Below are positions 1 to 13,491 of a stretch of 64,000 nt of DNA, piece after piece (positions within the stretch are counted from its first letter, which is position 1; every line of letters starts with the position of its first letter). Location: contig BSWB01000005.1 in the NCBI GenBank assembly GCA_033239125.1, positions 18,839,447-18,903,446 of the forward strand, written 5' to 3'. The notes under the pieces were generated by a model. It had not been told where the DNA came from, ran no database searches, and was given only the letters and a program-made list of their open reading frames with translations. Source of the stretch: Fagopyrum homotropicum. Its lineage: Eukaryota; Streptophyta; Magnoliopsida; Caryophyllales; Polygonaceae. The translations under genes were made by a program, and so were the position numbers.

Positions 1-2133
<2,133 letters not shown>

Positions 2134-2349
2134 TCAGTGCCCTCTTAAAAGAAGTTTCGTCCCGAAACTTAGGATGATTCTCTTAATCACACCTTTCCTT
2201 TGGTATATTTTAGTTTTCTCGACATTTCCATTTTCTACCATGCAACTACTCAACCATCACAAACAGACAAGTATCACATAAAACCGAATCACCCAATCCA
2301 ATATAAAAACCTGAAAGGTCAAACAACACAACATCCGAGTACTAACTCG

Positions 2350-2620
2350 TCAAAACAAGAGTAATCTCTAACCCCTCAAAGAACTCAGGGTAGTTACGTC
2401 TAATACTCTCATCAGTCTCCCAAGTGGCCTCATCACCTCCTCTCCTAGACTACTGGATTCTCAACATAGGTATCTCCTTGGACCGCAGACGTCTAGTACT
2501 GCGCTCCAGGACAGCTACTGGGTACCCCACAAATGTATGGTCGGGCTCAACTATCAAATTCTCATGACTGATGACGTGTCCCGGATTCGGTAGGTACTCT
2601 CTCAACGGTTTGGTTATCTA
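2350..2620 (-). pseudogene. Integrase C-terminal remnant of E1
   Basis: Translation of the - strand gives a Ty3/gypsy pol 3' end: a stretch containing HTFVGYPVAVLERSTRRLRS, then EATWETDESIRRNYPEFF, the chromodomain-like tail with the family's usual EATWE motif. A stop codon and a frame change lie between the two pieces, so it is not functional. The protein would have ended about 200 bases before the 3' LTR, the usual place. Confidence 0.7.
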
Positions 2621-5600
2621 ACTTACTTCCAGTTCTTTTGATAACTCTCCAAACCATAAAAACTTTTTCCTTCCGAAAGTTTCCGACTATCGATTATGAA
2701 ATAATGATCTTAAACTTCTGTCGCCTAATTCTCTTTGTAATACAAACCGCTTGACCCGGTTTCCTCAATGTGACCTTATCGGATCATTCCTTAATTAATT
2801 GTTTTCACCTACTTCTTGTCAAGCTTTAAAATTTATATAACTCCAAACAAATCACACACCCAAGTGGACTTTTTCATATAGATCGCTAATTCCTTATTGA
2901 AATCAGAGTTAACCTAACATTGATTTTCTTCATCTGTGGTTTATGGGCCTACCACGCTTTTGGTGTAACACCCATTAGTCACAATGGCGTTTTTCTAATG
3001 GTCAACATGATTTACCCAACTCCCGCCTATACTTTTCTTCTACTACCATCAAGATCCTCCTCAAACAGATCCTTACTCTCTTACTCACCCGTAGACTGTT
3101 CTTAACCAACTAGTAAGCAACCTCTAACCGATTCTCTCTATATCTTTAGATCACCCCAGAAGGTTGTCGTTGCCTACTTGGGGATTCCTCCAAGTCATCG
3201 GTAAAATTATCTCTTATATTCGCAGTCACTAATATCTCTTCATAACGGTACCTGCTCGTCAATACCAATCAACACTTATACGTCCTCAGTTGATGTCAGC
3301 CACTCTATAATTGACTTATCTCAATATTCCGGACCTGCTCTTCTCATACCTATACTGGCGTAAAATTCTTGGTGAGCATCATCTGCTCAATTAATCCTTT
3401 CATGCTTCACTAATTCATTTTCTATTCCACACTTCTGTTTCCTTAGGCTAACTCTACTTCTCGAGCTCAACTGGGTCATTCATCTTGACCTAAATAGTCA
3501 TTCCAAGTCTTCAACGATAGCTGGTAAGTGTCTTTGTAGTTTTGATGATTTTAGTTATCATCCCCTTGCAGTTCCCCTTGCACGGACCGTCGGTTTTGAT
3601 GACTTAGGTTCCGTGATAATTGGGGTTACCTTGGACTTTCGAGTCCACCAAGGCCGTTCTTATATATACATTCCTTCGCTGGTGTTACCGGCAACATTGC
3701 CTTCATGATACTCCTAAATACCGACATTGCGATTCCTTTCAAATTCCTATATTTTTGAGGAGGTTAAAACCTCTCCACACTTGTAAAGTCTACATTTGCA
3801 TCTACACTCCATTGTAGGTATCCCTTCCATGCACCTTAGACCCTCATATCCCGGTCGACATTTCATCTCTTTTGGCCTTACAAGCTTGTCTTGTGAACTC
3901 TTCTATTAAGTGACTCGTCTTATACATTTTTCTTCTCTGCATCGGTCTCTAACTGTCTGTTGATCGTTACTACCCATTCTGTGTTGGAACTTCAGTTGCT
4001 TTGTACTCTTGGATAGATTTCCTAAGGACATCCTCATCTCAAAACTTTATTTAAAATTTATCATAACCCGCAATTTTGATACCTGACTTTCCTTCTCACT
4101 AGATAAGTTATACACTTGGTTTACACTAAATCCATCATAGTGTCATCAGTCCGTTGGTATGATTGTTATTAAACGTCCAATGGTACCATTTGTATACAAC
4201 ATATTAGGTGCATATGATTTTCCCACCAATCAAATTTCTCGTATCGCATTTATTATGTCTTCCTTATACTCATGTCGCTTTACCTTCTTTGATATTTACA
4301 CCCCATAAGATAGTTAAATCCCCTTGAGTTTTCTCGTACACACTTTATAACTGCGTTGGTTGGTCTTATTACTTTCATCAACTCTTAGGTCATCAGTCCA
4401 GTTGAATTTTCCATGGAGTACCTCCATTTCTCCTTAAATAACAGTCTTTAGTCCTTTCGGTAACCATCTTATTGGTGTGATACCGGATCCATATAACAAC
4501 CTTTAGTCTTTCACTTTTACTCCTTCTCATGTCTGTTTTAGTCGACCTGTAGATTCTATCTGCAATCACCTCACAACTCGACCACACATTTCACCAAGGC
4601 TTTACATCATACTCCTTATGTTTGTGCCGCCTCGGAATTTCCAATTATTCTGTGTCACATCTTTAATCACAAGGGTTTTCCCTGTCAATATAGACAGTCT
4701 GACCCTACCTTTTTCTCGAAGGAGTACCATCAGTCTTACTTGTGTGGAATGCTAAGACATAGGACATGTTTCCAATCATCTACTTCCTCTTAGTCTTCTA
4801 GTTCTTCTTACAAGGATCCCTTCATTCTAACTCTGATATGTATCTTTCATAGTCAGTAGTAAGTAACTACTCCCAACAATTCCCTTTTCACCATTACTAT
4901 CATCAAGGGTTATTACCGACCGTCAAGAGCTGCTCTTAAATTTCTTTATTAGAGTTATCATATTGGACTCATTTAACGTTACCATCCAGGCTACTAGTAC
5001 TTGTATTGATTTAACTTCACCATTTCGTCGTGGATCTCCGAAAGAAATTCACTAGATGTCGATAAAATTCTTTTATAACCTTATGGATATTCTTCTTATC
5101 GGTTAACTAACCATCACTAGTTAACCCGCACATGTAACTTTTAAGTTGTCCAAGTAGGATGTAGTTGACCTTCTACAACATCATAGACTTACTTTTCTTC
5201 CATCTCTTTTGAGGCTTGATATACTTGGTGAAATATATCTCCTCTAGTCTCTCTGTTTATTCTTCTTTAGCTCCTCCTACAATCTACACTTTTGTAAGAT
5301 TGTTATACTCTTACGAGTCCAGTTGTATCATTCTTCTTCCATCAACAGACTTTTCAATCCTTCTAGGGTAGCTTGTAGGTACATCTCCGTGATTCTTTTA
5401 CCTTAATTATCGTCTATTTGCGGTTCTCTATTATGAACTTGTAGTGTTGTTAGCTTAAATTTCCTTTTGAATGAGAAGTTATTGGGGTCCCTCGGGTTCA
5501 CCAATACTCTTCTCACACACTCTTCTTCCTTGGGTGTTGCTTGTAATGCTGCCTTTACAAAAGCTGGTTATTGTTGTATCACGGTCTATGTCAAAATTCT

Positions 5601-6569
5601 CCTGTTTCTACGAGATCACTCCACTTCCACGTTGGTGAAATCCACCTTTCCCTTTCTGGCAATGCGTAAGCTTCCAAGTTGCAGCCCTTTAATTCTTTCT
5701 ATTTGGATGGATAATGTATCTCATGTTGACTTCCATACTTTTGACTGTCTCGGTTATCAATCTGGATTGTGGTGGCAATTAGCTTGATGAGAGTGATCAT
5801 ATTTCGCCTTGCTTTTGGCATCAACTTTCACTTCCTAGTCTGTCAGTGAGCTTAAATTTTATGTCCCTTTTCTTGATCGCTACTATATCTCTCTGTTGAC
5901 TTTAATGTCTATGGCAAATTTTCGACGTCATCCTCTTTGTTTGTGAAGTCACTTTACACAACTTGAAAGAGCCTCTCCGTTGTCTTTCTCAATTCCCTAG
6001 TTGGCGATCATCTCTTGCTTCTCCGGAACTACTCTCTTGTATATCCTTCATTTGATCCCGTTGAGTTGATTCGGGATTCTCTTCTTGTCATCGTAATTGG
6101 TGTTGTCTTTGAGTCTTCACTTTTCCGTCTCGACGTTCCTCAACAAGCTCGAAGGAGTTGTCCGACGTTCGTCTACCCTAATGCACATAAGATGTGCATA
6201 CTAATCCTCACGTTGACACCCTTCAAAAACTACTTAGATGTGTCCAAGGGGTGAGAAACTCATTATGTTATCTCCGTTAAGGACATAACATAACTACAAT
6301 TTCTACTAATCTTCGGCATATACCTATTTATATAACATATCTTTATAAACAAGCTAAAAGTCCAACTACAGTAAAACCTAAAGTCCATACTAAGCAAACT
6401 GAGATCCGCGGTAGTAGTGGTGGTCAGCCGTACTTTTCTATTCCCAACCAGACTATGCATGCATTTAAAAACCAAAATTCTCTTTTTAAAACTCAGACCC
6501 CTTTTCGGGTTCTGCTTTAACTTATTCGGTCTTTCAGAAGATTTCAAGTGCCATTGTTGCCAACCTAGA

Positions 6570-6581
6570 GCTCTGATACCA
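6570..6581 (-). promoter_or_regulatory. Primer binding site (Met-tRNA) of E1
   Basis: The - strand reads TGGTATCAGAGC three bases inside the 5' LTR end (6585). This is the complement of the plant initiator Met-tRNA 3' end and is the standard plant LTR-retrotransposon primer site. It fixes the element's orientation. Confidence 0.93.
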
Positions 6582-6837
6582 TGTTGTAACACCCCGAATT
6601 CTCAGAACTCGGGACATTACTGGTTAGGACCTCACAATGGGTCCCGATCTCAGTTTGACAACAACATTACTAGGATCTTGCAACACTGTCTAGCAGCCTA
6701 AAGTACTTAAACAAAAGAAACGAACAACTGTCTTAACCAAAAGAAAGAAAAGACAAACACAACCCCCAACCCCCACTCTAAGGAGTACGGAGACCCGGCT
6801 GACCACTACTTCCGGATCACTCAGCTGCTAGTCTAAC

Positions 6838-7300
6838 CTGCGGTAAATCTAAAAACACAACAAGAGGAACCGTTAGCTAGTTATCTAAATATTAGCAGAA
6901 TAATAGTAGCACACACACACATTAAAAATATAAACACCCATCATGCTTTCAAACAAGTCCGTTTTATTATCTTGAGTTAAGTTACTCTTTCACGCTAATG
7001 ATACTTATTTTGTGACACGAGGGATTCCCAAACCTCGCCTCCGCTCCCGTGTAACCATCAGGAATGGATCCGATGCATCTCACCTTGTACCTGCCTGGTC
7101 TGGGTATAGAGAACCTCCCAGTCTCCTGTCAGAGCTGGGCAGTGATGTCACGGCCCGTTATATATACACTTGGGCCTTAAACATAATAATAACGGTCGTC
7201 CTAGCAAGTTATTATTATTAAAAATCACGCACATAGCACACACAACCACTATCACTCAACTAATATCCAGAAACTGGCTAAGTAAGTCGCAAGGACTTAC
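6838..7300 (-). promoter_or_regulatory. Candidate leader intron inside the LTR
   Basis: On the LTR sense strand a consensus splice donor, CAG|GTAAGT, begins at 7300. An acceptor-like ACCGCAG|GTT preceded by a T-rich stretch ends at 6838. The 463-nt span is matched by similarly placed pairs in other LTRs of this window (40337-40808, 50053-50509, 53738-54207). Splicing is inferred from sequence only. Confidence 0.45.
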
Positions 7301-7834
7301 CTGAGTCCAAACACTCTCTAACACGTCTCAAAATAGTCCGTACTCGTGGTAACTCAAACGCCTGTCAATTAAGGCATGTGGATCAAAAACACATCTCAAT
7401 ATCCAATCTCATGCGAAGGAATTACGGAAAAAGCTCTCTTACGGTAAAAGACCATTTTACCCTTAGTGTCGTAAATTCTCGAAGTTTATTCTTGTATTCT
7501 ACTAATTTCTTTCATATCTTGTTTCCCATAAATTATGTCTCTCGGATAGCTACTTATAGTTATAAGGTCCAAACTCGAGACAACCTGAAGAAGGACAACA
7601 CTCCTTCTCTCCGGTTACTAATTACGCTACTACATATATTATACCGTCAAACATGTTTTTAACCTTTCTCCTCAACTCAATTATTTTAACATAATTTTAT
7701 AACTCCCAACTCGTACTTATATATTAACTCATATATGATTATATATACACTATATTTATGCTTATAAATATATCCTTATATAAAAATTACATACATACTA
7801 ATTCTATGCTTTTATATAGCTTACCCTTACCCGT

Positions 7835-7836
<2 letters not shown>

Positions 7837-7899
<63 letters not shown>
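7837..7899. repeat. (AT)n microsatellite in the E1 5' LTR
   Basis: Pure AT dinucleotide run at the position that matches 634-738 in the partner LTR, but shorter. Confidence 0.97.
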
Positions 7900-7900
<1 letters not shown>

Positions 7901-9291
7901 TCACTGCACTTATTCATTTATATTTATACGTATGTCTTCCGTCTCGTATATCTATATATTCGTGTATAAGTACACTGCACTGCCAAATATATATTTATTT
8001 ATATAGTCTCCAATCCCCTACTTTCGGTTCAGTACTCCTATATGCACATACATACATCTCGCACTTCGATCTCTTACTTCTGTATTTATGTATATATATT
8101 TATTTCGGTACTCGGCACCCTATACTTAACTATATATGTGTACATACATCCGTAATTAAATCCTTCATTTGTATAATATAACAACTTCGTATACTTATTA
8201 CATCCCACCTCAACCTCACTCTACAGATATAATACATACCCATCTACAACATTTTACACTGGACAGAAGACTCACTGGGTTACTGTTCTGCAGTAGGTAC
8301 GTAGATGGCTCGTAAGCTAGCCCGAAAAGGCGTCTGCACTTCCCGGCGAGTCACTGCAGGGTCCGAGCACAGATTCAGTCGGCTATCACTCGGAAACGGA
8401 AGCAGGGACGGGATGTATCAGTAGCGGCTTACCTGCGATCGAAGACGGTGGACTGGTTCGACTCAGGAGGCGGTCGACCGAGGAATTGACTGGACCTGGT
8501 GGCTGCAGCAGTACTCGACGGTGGTTCTGGTACTACTGCAGGGCCGAAGAGAGGCGGTGTTGGGTCACTGCAGGGTTCCGGCGGCGGCTGGCGGTGGCGG
8601 TTGACAGCGGCAGGGAGTAGCAGGGGCGGCGGAGGCTCACCGGCGTGATTCGCAACTACTGCGTGGCGCCCAGGGTCAGCCGTGCTGCGTTTCGAAATCA
8701 GAAAGAGGAACGGGGAGAGAGATAGACAGGAAGGTGGCTCACCTGGTGGTCGCCTGCGACGGCGGTTGTGGGAGCAGTTTCCGGCGGCAGCGTAGTGGCT
8801 CGGTGGCGACTCGGTCAAGCGTGACTGCTGTTGCTCATTAGCGCCGCGAGAGAGAAGGGGAAGCAGCGGCAATCTCATTGCCGATGAGAAAGGGTTAGGC
8901 TAGGTTTAGATTAGGTTAAATTAAGATTATAGTTAATTAGGGTTTTAATTAGAGGTTAAGAGTGGCTAGGCTGGGCCGGAAGCCCTCAATGCAGATGGGC
9001 CCATTTTTCCTTCATTAGAATGAGCTGAAGCGAACTCGTTACTCGTACGGATCGGTAGGGCATTTGCGTAAAATTTTACGGGCTTATATTCCGTATTAGG
9101 TAAATTATTATTTTACTTTAAGGTACGGAAATATCTCCGGTTACACATTTTATTATTTTATGTGAACTAAGGTCGCATAAAATGATAAAATTTAAAATTC
9201 ATTTTAACTTAATTTAAAGGTTAGAAGTTAGCGGATCGGAATCCGATTAAATTCCGTTTTAAACGGAGTTTAAAAATTTTTGGTTATTACA

Positions 9292-10127
9292 ATACTAACA
9301 ACTATCAATCTTAGACAACTAGAAACGATCAATGTACCGATACTTGGTAATTTTTGAAGGGATGGCGCGAGCGCGGAACAAAGAGGCGTGATCGTGGGAG
9401 CAAAGTACAGGCACGACCGGGGCAAGATGAAGGTGCGACCGCGGTAACAAGGATAAGGCCAACGCGACCGCGGGGTGAAGGCACATGCACGACCGCGGCG
9501 ATGTGCAATCACGGCCTCGAGAGAAGTCCAGAACCGTTGTCCCTTCACTTTTCGTATGCAGAACGAACTTGGCACGCTCTTGGTTAGTGGTTCTCATTCT
9601 CCTAGTTGTCGGCTACTCGACTACAGATCCCAAACAAATTTCCTTGGTCTGTCACCTGACATGTATCGCGAAAAGGTAAGGATAAAGAATCAAGAATGGT
9701 TCTTCGTTGAAGATTAAGAAAAGAAGGAGTTGCAACTTTTTTGTTTAAAAGAGGCCCCACGAAGATGGTCTCTTCGTCCGATAGACTGTTGGCGTTTACA
9801 GATAAGTGTAGTAATCTCTCGATTGCTTTGAACGAAGAAGAAGTGGAGAAGGGAGAAGAAGAGTGTGCGTGAAAGGAGAAGAGGAACTAACGACATCTAG
9901 GGTTAAAGAGGAGGAGGTTGCATGGAAGGAAAGGAAAAGATCGGATTCCCTAAAAAAGGAAAGAAGATAACTCGACGGTTACAAAAGATCAAGCAAATAT
10001 GTTGTTTCACTGTGACCGAGGAACAACAACCGCGACTACGGCGGCGCGACTAGGGAAGGGGGGATTGTCGCGGCGCGTCACGGTGACTCTGGTCACCACT
10101 TCATAATTGAAAATTCCGGTTGTTACA
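9292..10127 (-). mobile_element. 3' LTR fragment of gypsy element E2
   Basis: On the - strand an LTR begins TGTAACAACCGG at 10127, next to a purine-rich polypurine tract (10128-10150) and TTTCGGGACGAAA. It is cut at 9292 where E1 inserted; the rest lies beyond E1, outside the window. The GC-rich part (about 9360-9560) has several overlapping short frames, which I take as chance products of high GC. Confidence 0.8.
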
Positions 10128-11200
10128 TCAGTTCCCCCTAAAAAAATTTTCGTCCCGAAACCTAATTAAGCGCATGTCACATCGGTTTTAAAACCAAGTT
10201 ACAACTACCGTACCACAAGAAGGTTTTTCCCCTTCTATAACTACTTAAGCACTCTACGAAAACTAACACCTCAAGATCTAAAACGATCATAAAATCACAT
10301 CCAAACATAAAAACACGCAATTAGTCACGTAATATCACACAAGAATAGAACCAAGAACTAACATGTTGGTCCTACGGTTGCAGCTAGTTCTGCATAAAAC
10401 TCAAGATAGTTCCTCCTAATACTATCCTCCGTCTCCCATGTAACCTCATCGGCTCTCGCATAGACCACTGATGACGTGTCTTGGGTCTGGTATATACTCT
10501 CGCAGTTAAGACACGTAGAATACTAGGAGAACACCCTCTAGTGCCGGTGGTAGCGCTAGTCGGTATGTAACATCTTCGACTCGCTTAAAGATCTCAAAAG
10601 GTCCGATATATCAAGGACTCAACTTCCCCTAAATGCCGAAACACCGGACGCCTCACGTCGGTGATACTCTTAGCTAGACCTGAGAGCATACTCTAAACTC
10701 TAGTGGTCGTCGCCTCTTGTCAACGTAGGAGTTTAGTTGACTCTCTGTTGTCAACATACGCTCTCAGATTATAGCTACTCGGGCGATGTCGTCTTGTATC
10801 TGCTTAGAAGCTACTCCACTTGCATTGTCCGGCTCATCCCAACATAGGGGTGTACGGAACGCCTCATAAGGAGCCGTCCAAATTGATGCATGCCAACTGT
10901 TATTATATAAAAACTCTACTAAGGGAACGTAATCTAGCTATATTTATCCCCAATCCAACACAAAAGCTCTCAACATGTCCTCTAGGGTCTGGCTGGTCCT
11001 TTCAGACCGACCATCCGTCTAATGGTGATACGTTTAAGTAAAGTAGAGACTCTTCCCCAAAGCTGCATGCGCATGCTAAATCTCGAAGTAAACCGTCCAT
11101 CTTTATCGGAGACGATAATCCTCGGTACCCTATGGAGTCTCACAATCTGCCTAGTGAACTCTTAAGCTAGCCGACTCACCGACTATATTTCTTTAATAGG
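10128..11200 (-). pseudogene. E2 pol 3' end: integrase core and C-terminal tail
   Basis: Reading leftward from the CACTA insertion at 11200, the - strand encodes the second half of a gypsy integrase. It includes RLHGVPRIIVSDKDGRFTSRF-like sequence near 11060-11150, holding the second catalytic Asp of the DDE triad. Later it gives ADEVTWETEDSIRRNYLEFY near 10390-10460, the family's C-terminal tail. Stops and frame changes are frequent. The integrase N-terminal half is on the far side of the CACTA element, at 13492-13931. Confidence 0.75.
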
Positions 11201-11545
11201 CACTAGTACAAAGACCCCCTAGACCTCGCTTATTTTGGAGCGGTTTACAAGAACCATGATCAATAGTATTTTTGGACCACGGTTATACGTAAAACCACGG
11301 ACAATTTTTTTTTTAATTTTTATAAAATATTTAGGACCCTGGTTATATGAAATAACCGGGGTTGATATTTTTTTTGCTTAAATCACGGTTATCTTTAAGA
11401 ACTGGGGTAAAACAATATTCTCGGACCGCGGTTATTTAATAACCGTGGTATATTATAAAGAACCTCGCAATCAAAATAGGTCGTTTTGAAATTAAAAAAA
11501 ATGCTAGCCTAATGTTTTGATCAGATCGAGCGAGCGACATGCGCC

Positions 11546-11672
11546 GCGCTCCCTCCAGGCCGGCGTTCCTCAGCACCGCTCCAGGCCGGCGTTCCTCAGC
11601 CTTGCTCCAGTCCGGTGTTCTTCACCCTCGCTCCAATCCGGAGTTCCTCAACCCCGCTCTAGTCCGGTTATT
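11546..11672. repeat. 26-bp minisatellite inside CACTA copy 1
   Basis: About five imperfect units of the type GCTCCAGGCCGGCGTTCCTC lie in tandem with a period of about 26 bases. The same array is at 16300-16430 in copy 2. Its high GC contrasts with the element's AT-rich ends. Confidence 0.85.
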
Positions 11673-11699
11673 TTTTAATTCTACTATTTCATCCTCTTG

Positions 11700-12920
11700 G
11701 TAGTGACTCAGTTCTGCATGATTCCTTTGCCCGGGAAAGAGTTGCCAAAATTGCTCGTCGCATACGTCGGGCTGAGTTGTCACACTGGGTTGTTCAGGTT
11801 ATCATTGTTTATCATGTAGTGACGTTTATTATTCATTAAATATCCGTTGGAACCAACATATTTTTTTTCCCTGTTCAGGTTGGGGTGGTAGGTGTTGTTT
11901 GTGTACTCGATGATGAACCAACATCAACTGGAAAACACTGTGGAGAACTTGATCAAGCTTTATGTCGAAGTCAGAAGGTCAGCTTTTCTATTACGGTAAT
12001 GATAATGCGAGAATCTGGGTCCATTTGCATCTTGGCCATTGAATTTAAAAAACAAGTCTGCTGGGAACTCCTCTTGGTTGATCGGGCAGAACAAGGCATT
12101 GAAGCCGGACAAGTTGGGCTTAGAATTATTACTAAAGGTGATAGGCAATCAAATGTAGCAAAAGAGTGAAGCATAAGTGGAACAAGTATTGCTGACGGAA
12201 GGTATGTTGCTTTCTTACACTTTGCCTTCATTGGTAAAGAGAGTCAGGGGAGCCTTTCATTGAATAAACAATGCTTGCACATTGAAAATACCTGGGAAGT
12301 TTCATTCCTTTGTTTTCTATGTGTCATATTTTCCGTCTTAAGGATTTATGAGGTTGATGAGCGTTAATTACTAACAACAGTTAAGATGGAGTTGTCTTTA
12401 TTTGAAAAAATGTACTCCGGATGTGGTTGCTTTAGTTGACGGTGTTTCACAAGTCAACTACATAGTTACACTTATTTTTTCCTTGTCATTTCTCTTGATG
12501 TGATTATTTGTGATGGTACATGTGTGGTGGTCAACTAACTAGAATAAAAATATAGTACTTATTTCTCTATATGGTTCACAGGTGGCATACAGTGAGAATG
12601 ACTATTGATGCTTACCTAGGTGAAGCAACTTGTTTCCTAGATGGTGTTTTTGATGGATATCGGGAAAACTTACCACTTTCTACAGCCAGTGGCATTTGGG
12701 AGCCAAAAACTGAAGTCTAGGTGGGTGTAAAACCTCCTACTGATGTGGATGCATTTGCAAGAACAAATAGTGAAGGAATTAAATCGAAAATGCATATCAT
12801 GGATATCTTTCTCTGGGGAAGATGCTTGGCAGCAAATGAAATTGCTTCCCTTCATGTTAACCTGGGTTTACCAGACTACAGACTAGTCAATCATCCTGGA
12901 GATAATTGGCAAGGGGTGAT
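11700..12920 (+). pseudogene. DEK1: Captured DEK1 (phytocalpain) gene fragment, copy 1
   Basis: Three exon-like blocks match the DEK1 segment just before the calpain protease domain, which holds the laminin-G-like (LG3) linker. They lie at about 11702-11797 (ARERVAKIARRIRRAEL), 11879-12201 (VCVLDDEPTS, GELDQALCRSQK, EQGIEAGQVGLRIITKGDRQ) and 12583-12917 (MTIDAYLGEATCFLDG, SKMHIMDIFLWGRCL). Splice-like GT/AG junctions separate them, so the capture came from genomic DNA, not cDNA. Two Trp codons have become stops (TGA at 12167, TAG at 12718). The protease domain and upstream membrane domains are absent. DEK1 controls epidermal fate in plants; this piece is not expected to have calpain activity. 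Confidence 0.85.
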
Positions 12921-13491
12921 TCACCTTCAAATATGCATCACAAATAAAAAGTGTTTGTTATCGACATCAATTGACTTGTCTAAGTTTATTTTTTCATGTA
13001 GAGATCATTGGTAAAAAGTGTTTGTTTCTTTCGGATTATATAATTGGAATATTAATTACATGATAATTTTGCTTCAGCATTTTAGCTTAATATTATTTAT
13101 TTACTAATGAATAATCTCGGTTACATACAATACGTATTGTGTAATTTAAGCAGGTGCAAAATTACCTATTTTCATATTAAAAATAATAAATTATGGTTAA
13201 AAAATAACCACAGTTTTATGTAGAAACCGAGAAGATTTTGAAAATTTATAAACCGGTAGAAAAATACCCCGGTTATTATAAAAAACCGGGGTCCAAAAAT
13301 TACCCCGGTTGTTTTATAATAACCGGGCTCCGAAAATTACCCCGGTTATTAAAAAACCAAGGTCCAAAAAAAATAACCCGGTGACATTTACCTTGGTGCG
13401 AACGCCCAAACCTCACTCCCGTTAACCATGCTTCCTTAACCGGGTTCCTATGTACAATATAACCGTGGTCTAGGGGGTATTTGTACTAGTG

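Larger units (their letters stand above)
2134..6584 (-). mobile_element. E1 internal region, mostly non-coding (LARD-like)
   Basis: This 4.45-kb region lies between the two LTRs of E1. Reading on the - strand it starts with a primer site at 6570-6581 and ends with TTTCGGGACGAAAC and a purine tract beside 2134. Only the 3' end (about 2350-2620) shows recognisable pol. The rest has no long frame and no gag, protease or RT motif that I can see, which fits a large retrotransposon derivative moved in trans. Pieces near 3540-3800 and 6260-6580 recur in the interior of a related element at 36567-37645, so the sequence is family-specific rather than random. Heavy decay of an autonomous element is the alternative. 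Confidence 0.75.
6585..9291 (-). mobile_element. 5' LTR of gypsy-type element E1
   Basis: Complete 2707-bp LTR. On the - strand it runs from TGTAATAACC (9291) to GGGGTGTTACA (6585), with TG...CA ends. The base after 9291 starts a putative target site ATACT; its partner lies outside the window. It has an AT-rich promoter-like start, a GC-rich leader with a 149-codon frame (8429-8878), an (AT)n tract and a GTAAGTCC palindrome near 7280-7300. It interrupts the LTR of element E2, which continues at 9292. Confidence 0.93.
11201..13491 (+). mobile_element. CACTA (En/Spm) transposon copy 1 carrying DEK1 exons
   Basis: Terminal inverted repeats are CACTAGTACAAAGACCCCCT at the left and its near-complement ending ACTAGTG at 13491. 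The flanking 3-bp sites are AGG and AGA, against AGG/AGG in copy 2, so one base has mutated. Subterminal sequence is dense in CGGTTAT/ATAACCG motifs on both strands, as in CACTA elements. No transposase is present, so it is non-autonomous. The interior is a captured piece of a host gene (see DEK1 fragment). It splits the E2 integrase. Confidence 0.9.

Noticed and set aside
9270..9717. Five overlapping frames of 60-100 codons in the E2 LTR
   Set aside because: They overlap one another on both strands in a GC-rich LTR leader, as expected by chance.
11885..12169. 94-codon frame in CACTA copy 1 as an independent gene
   Set aside because: It is the second captured DEK1 exon block ending at a Trp-to-stop change, not a stand-alone gene.
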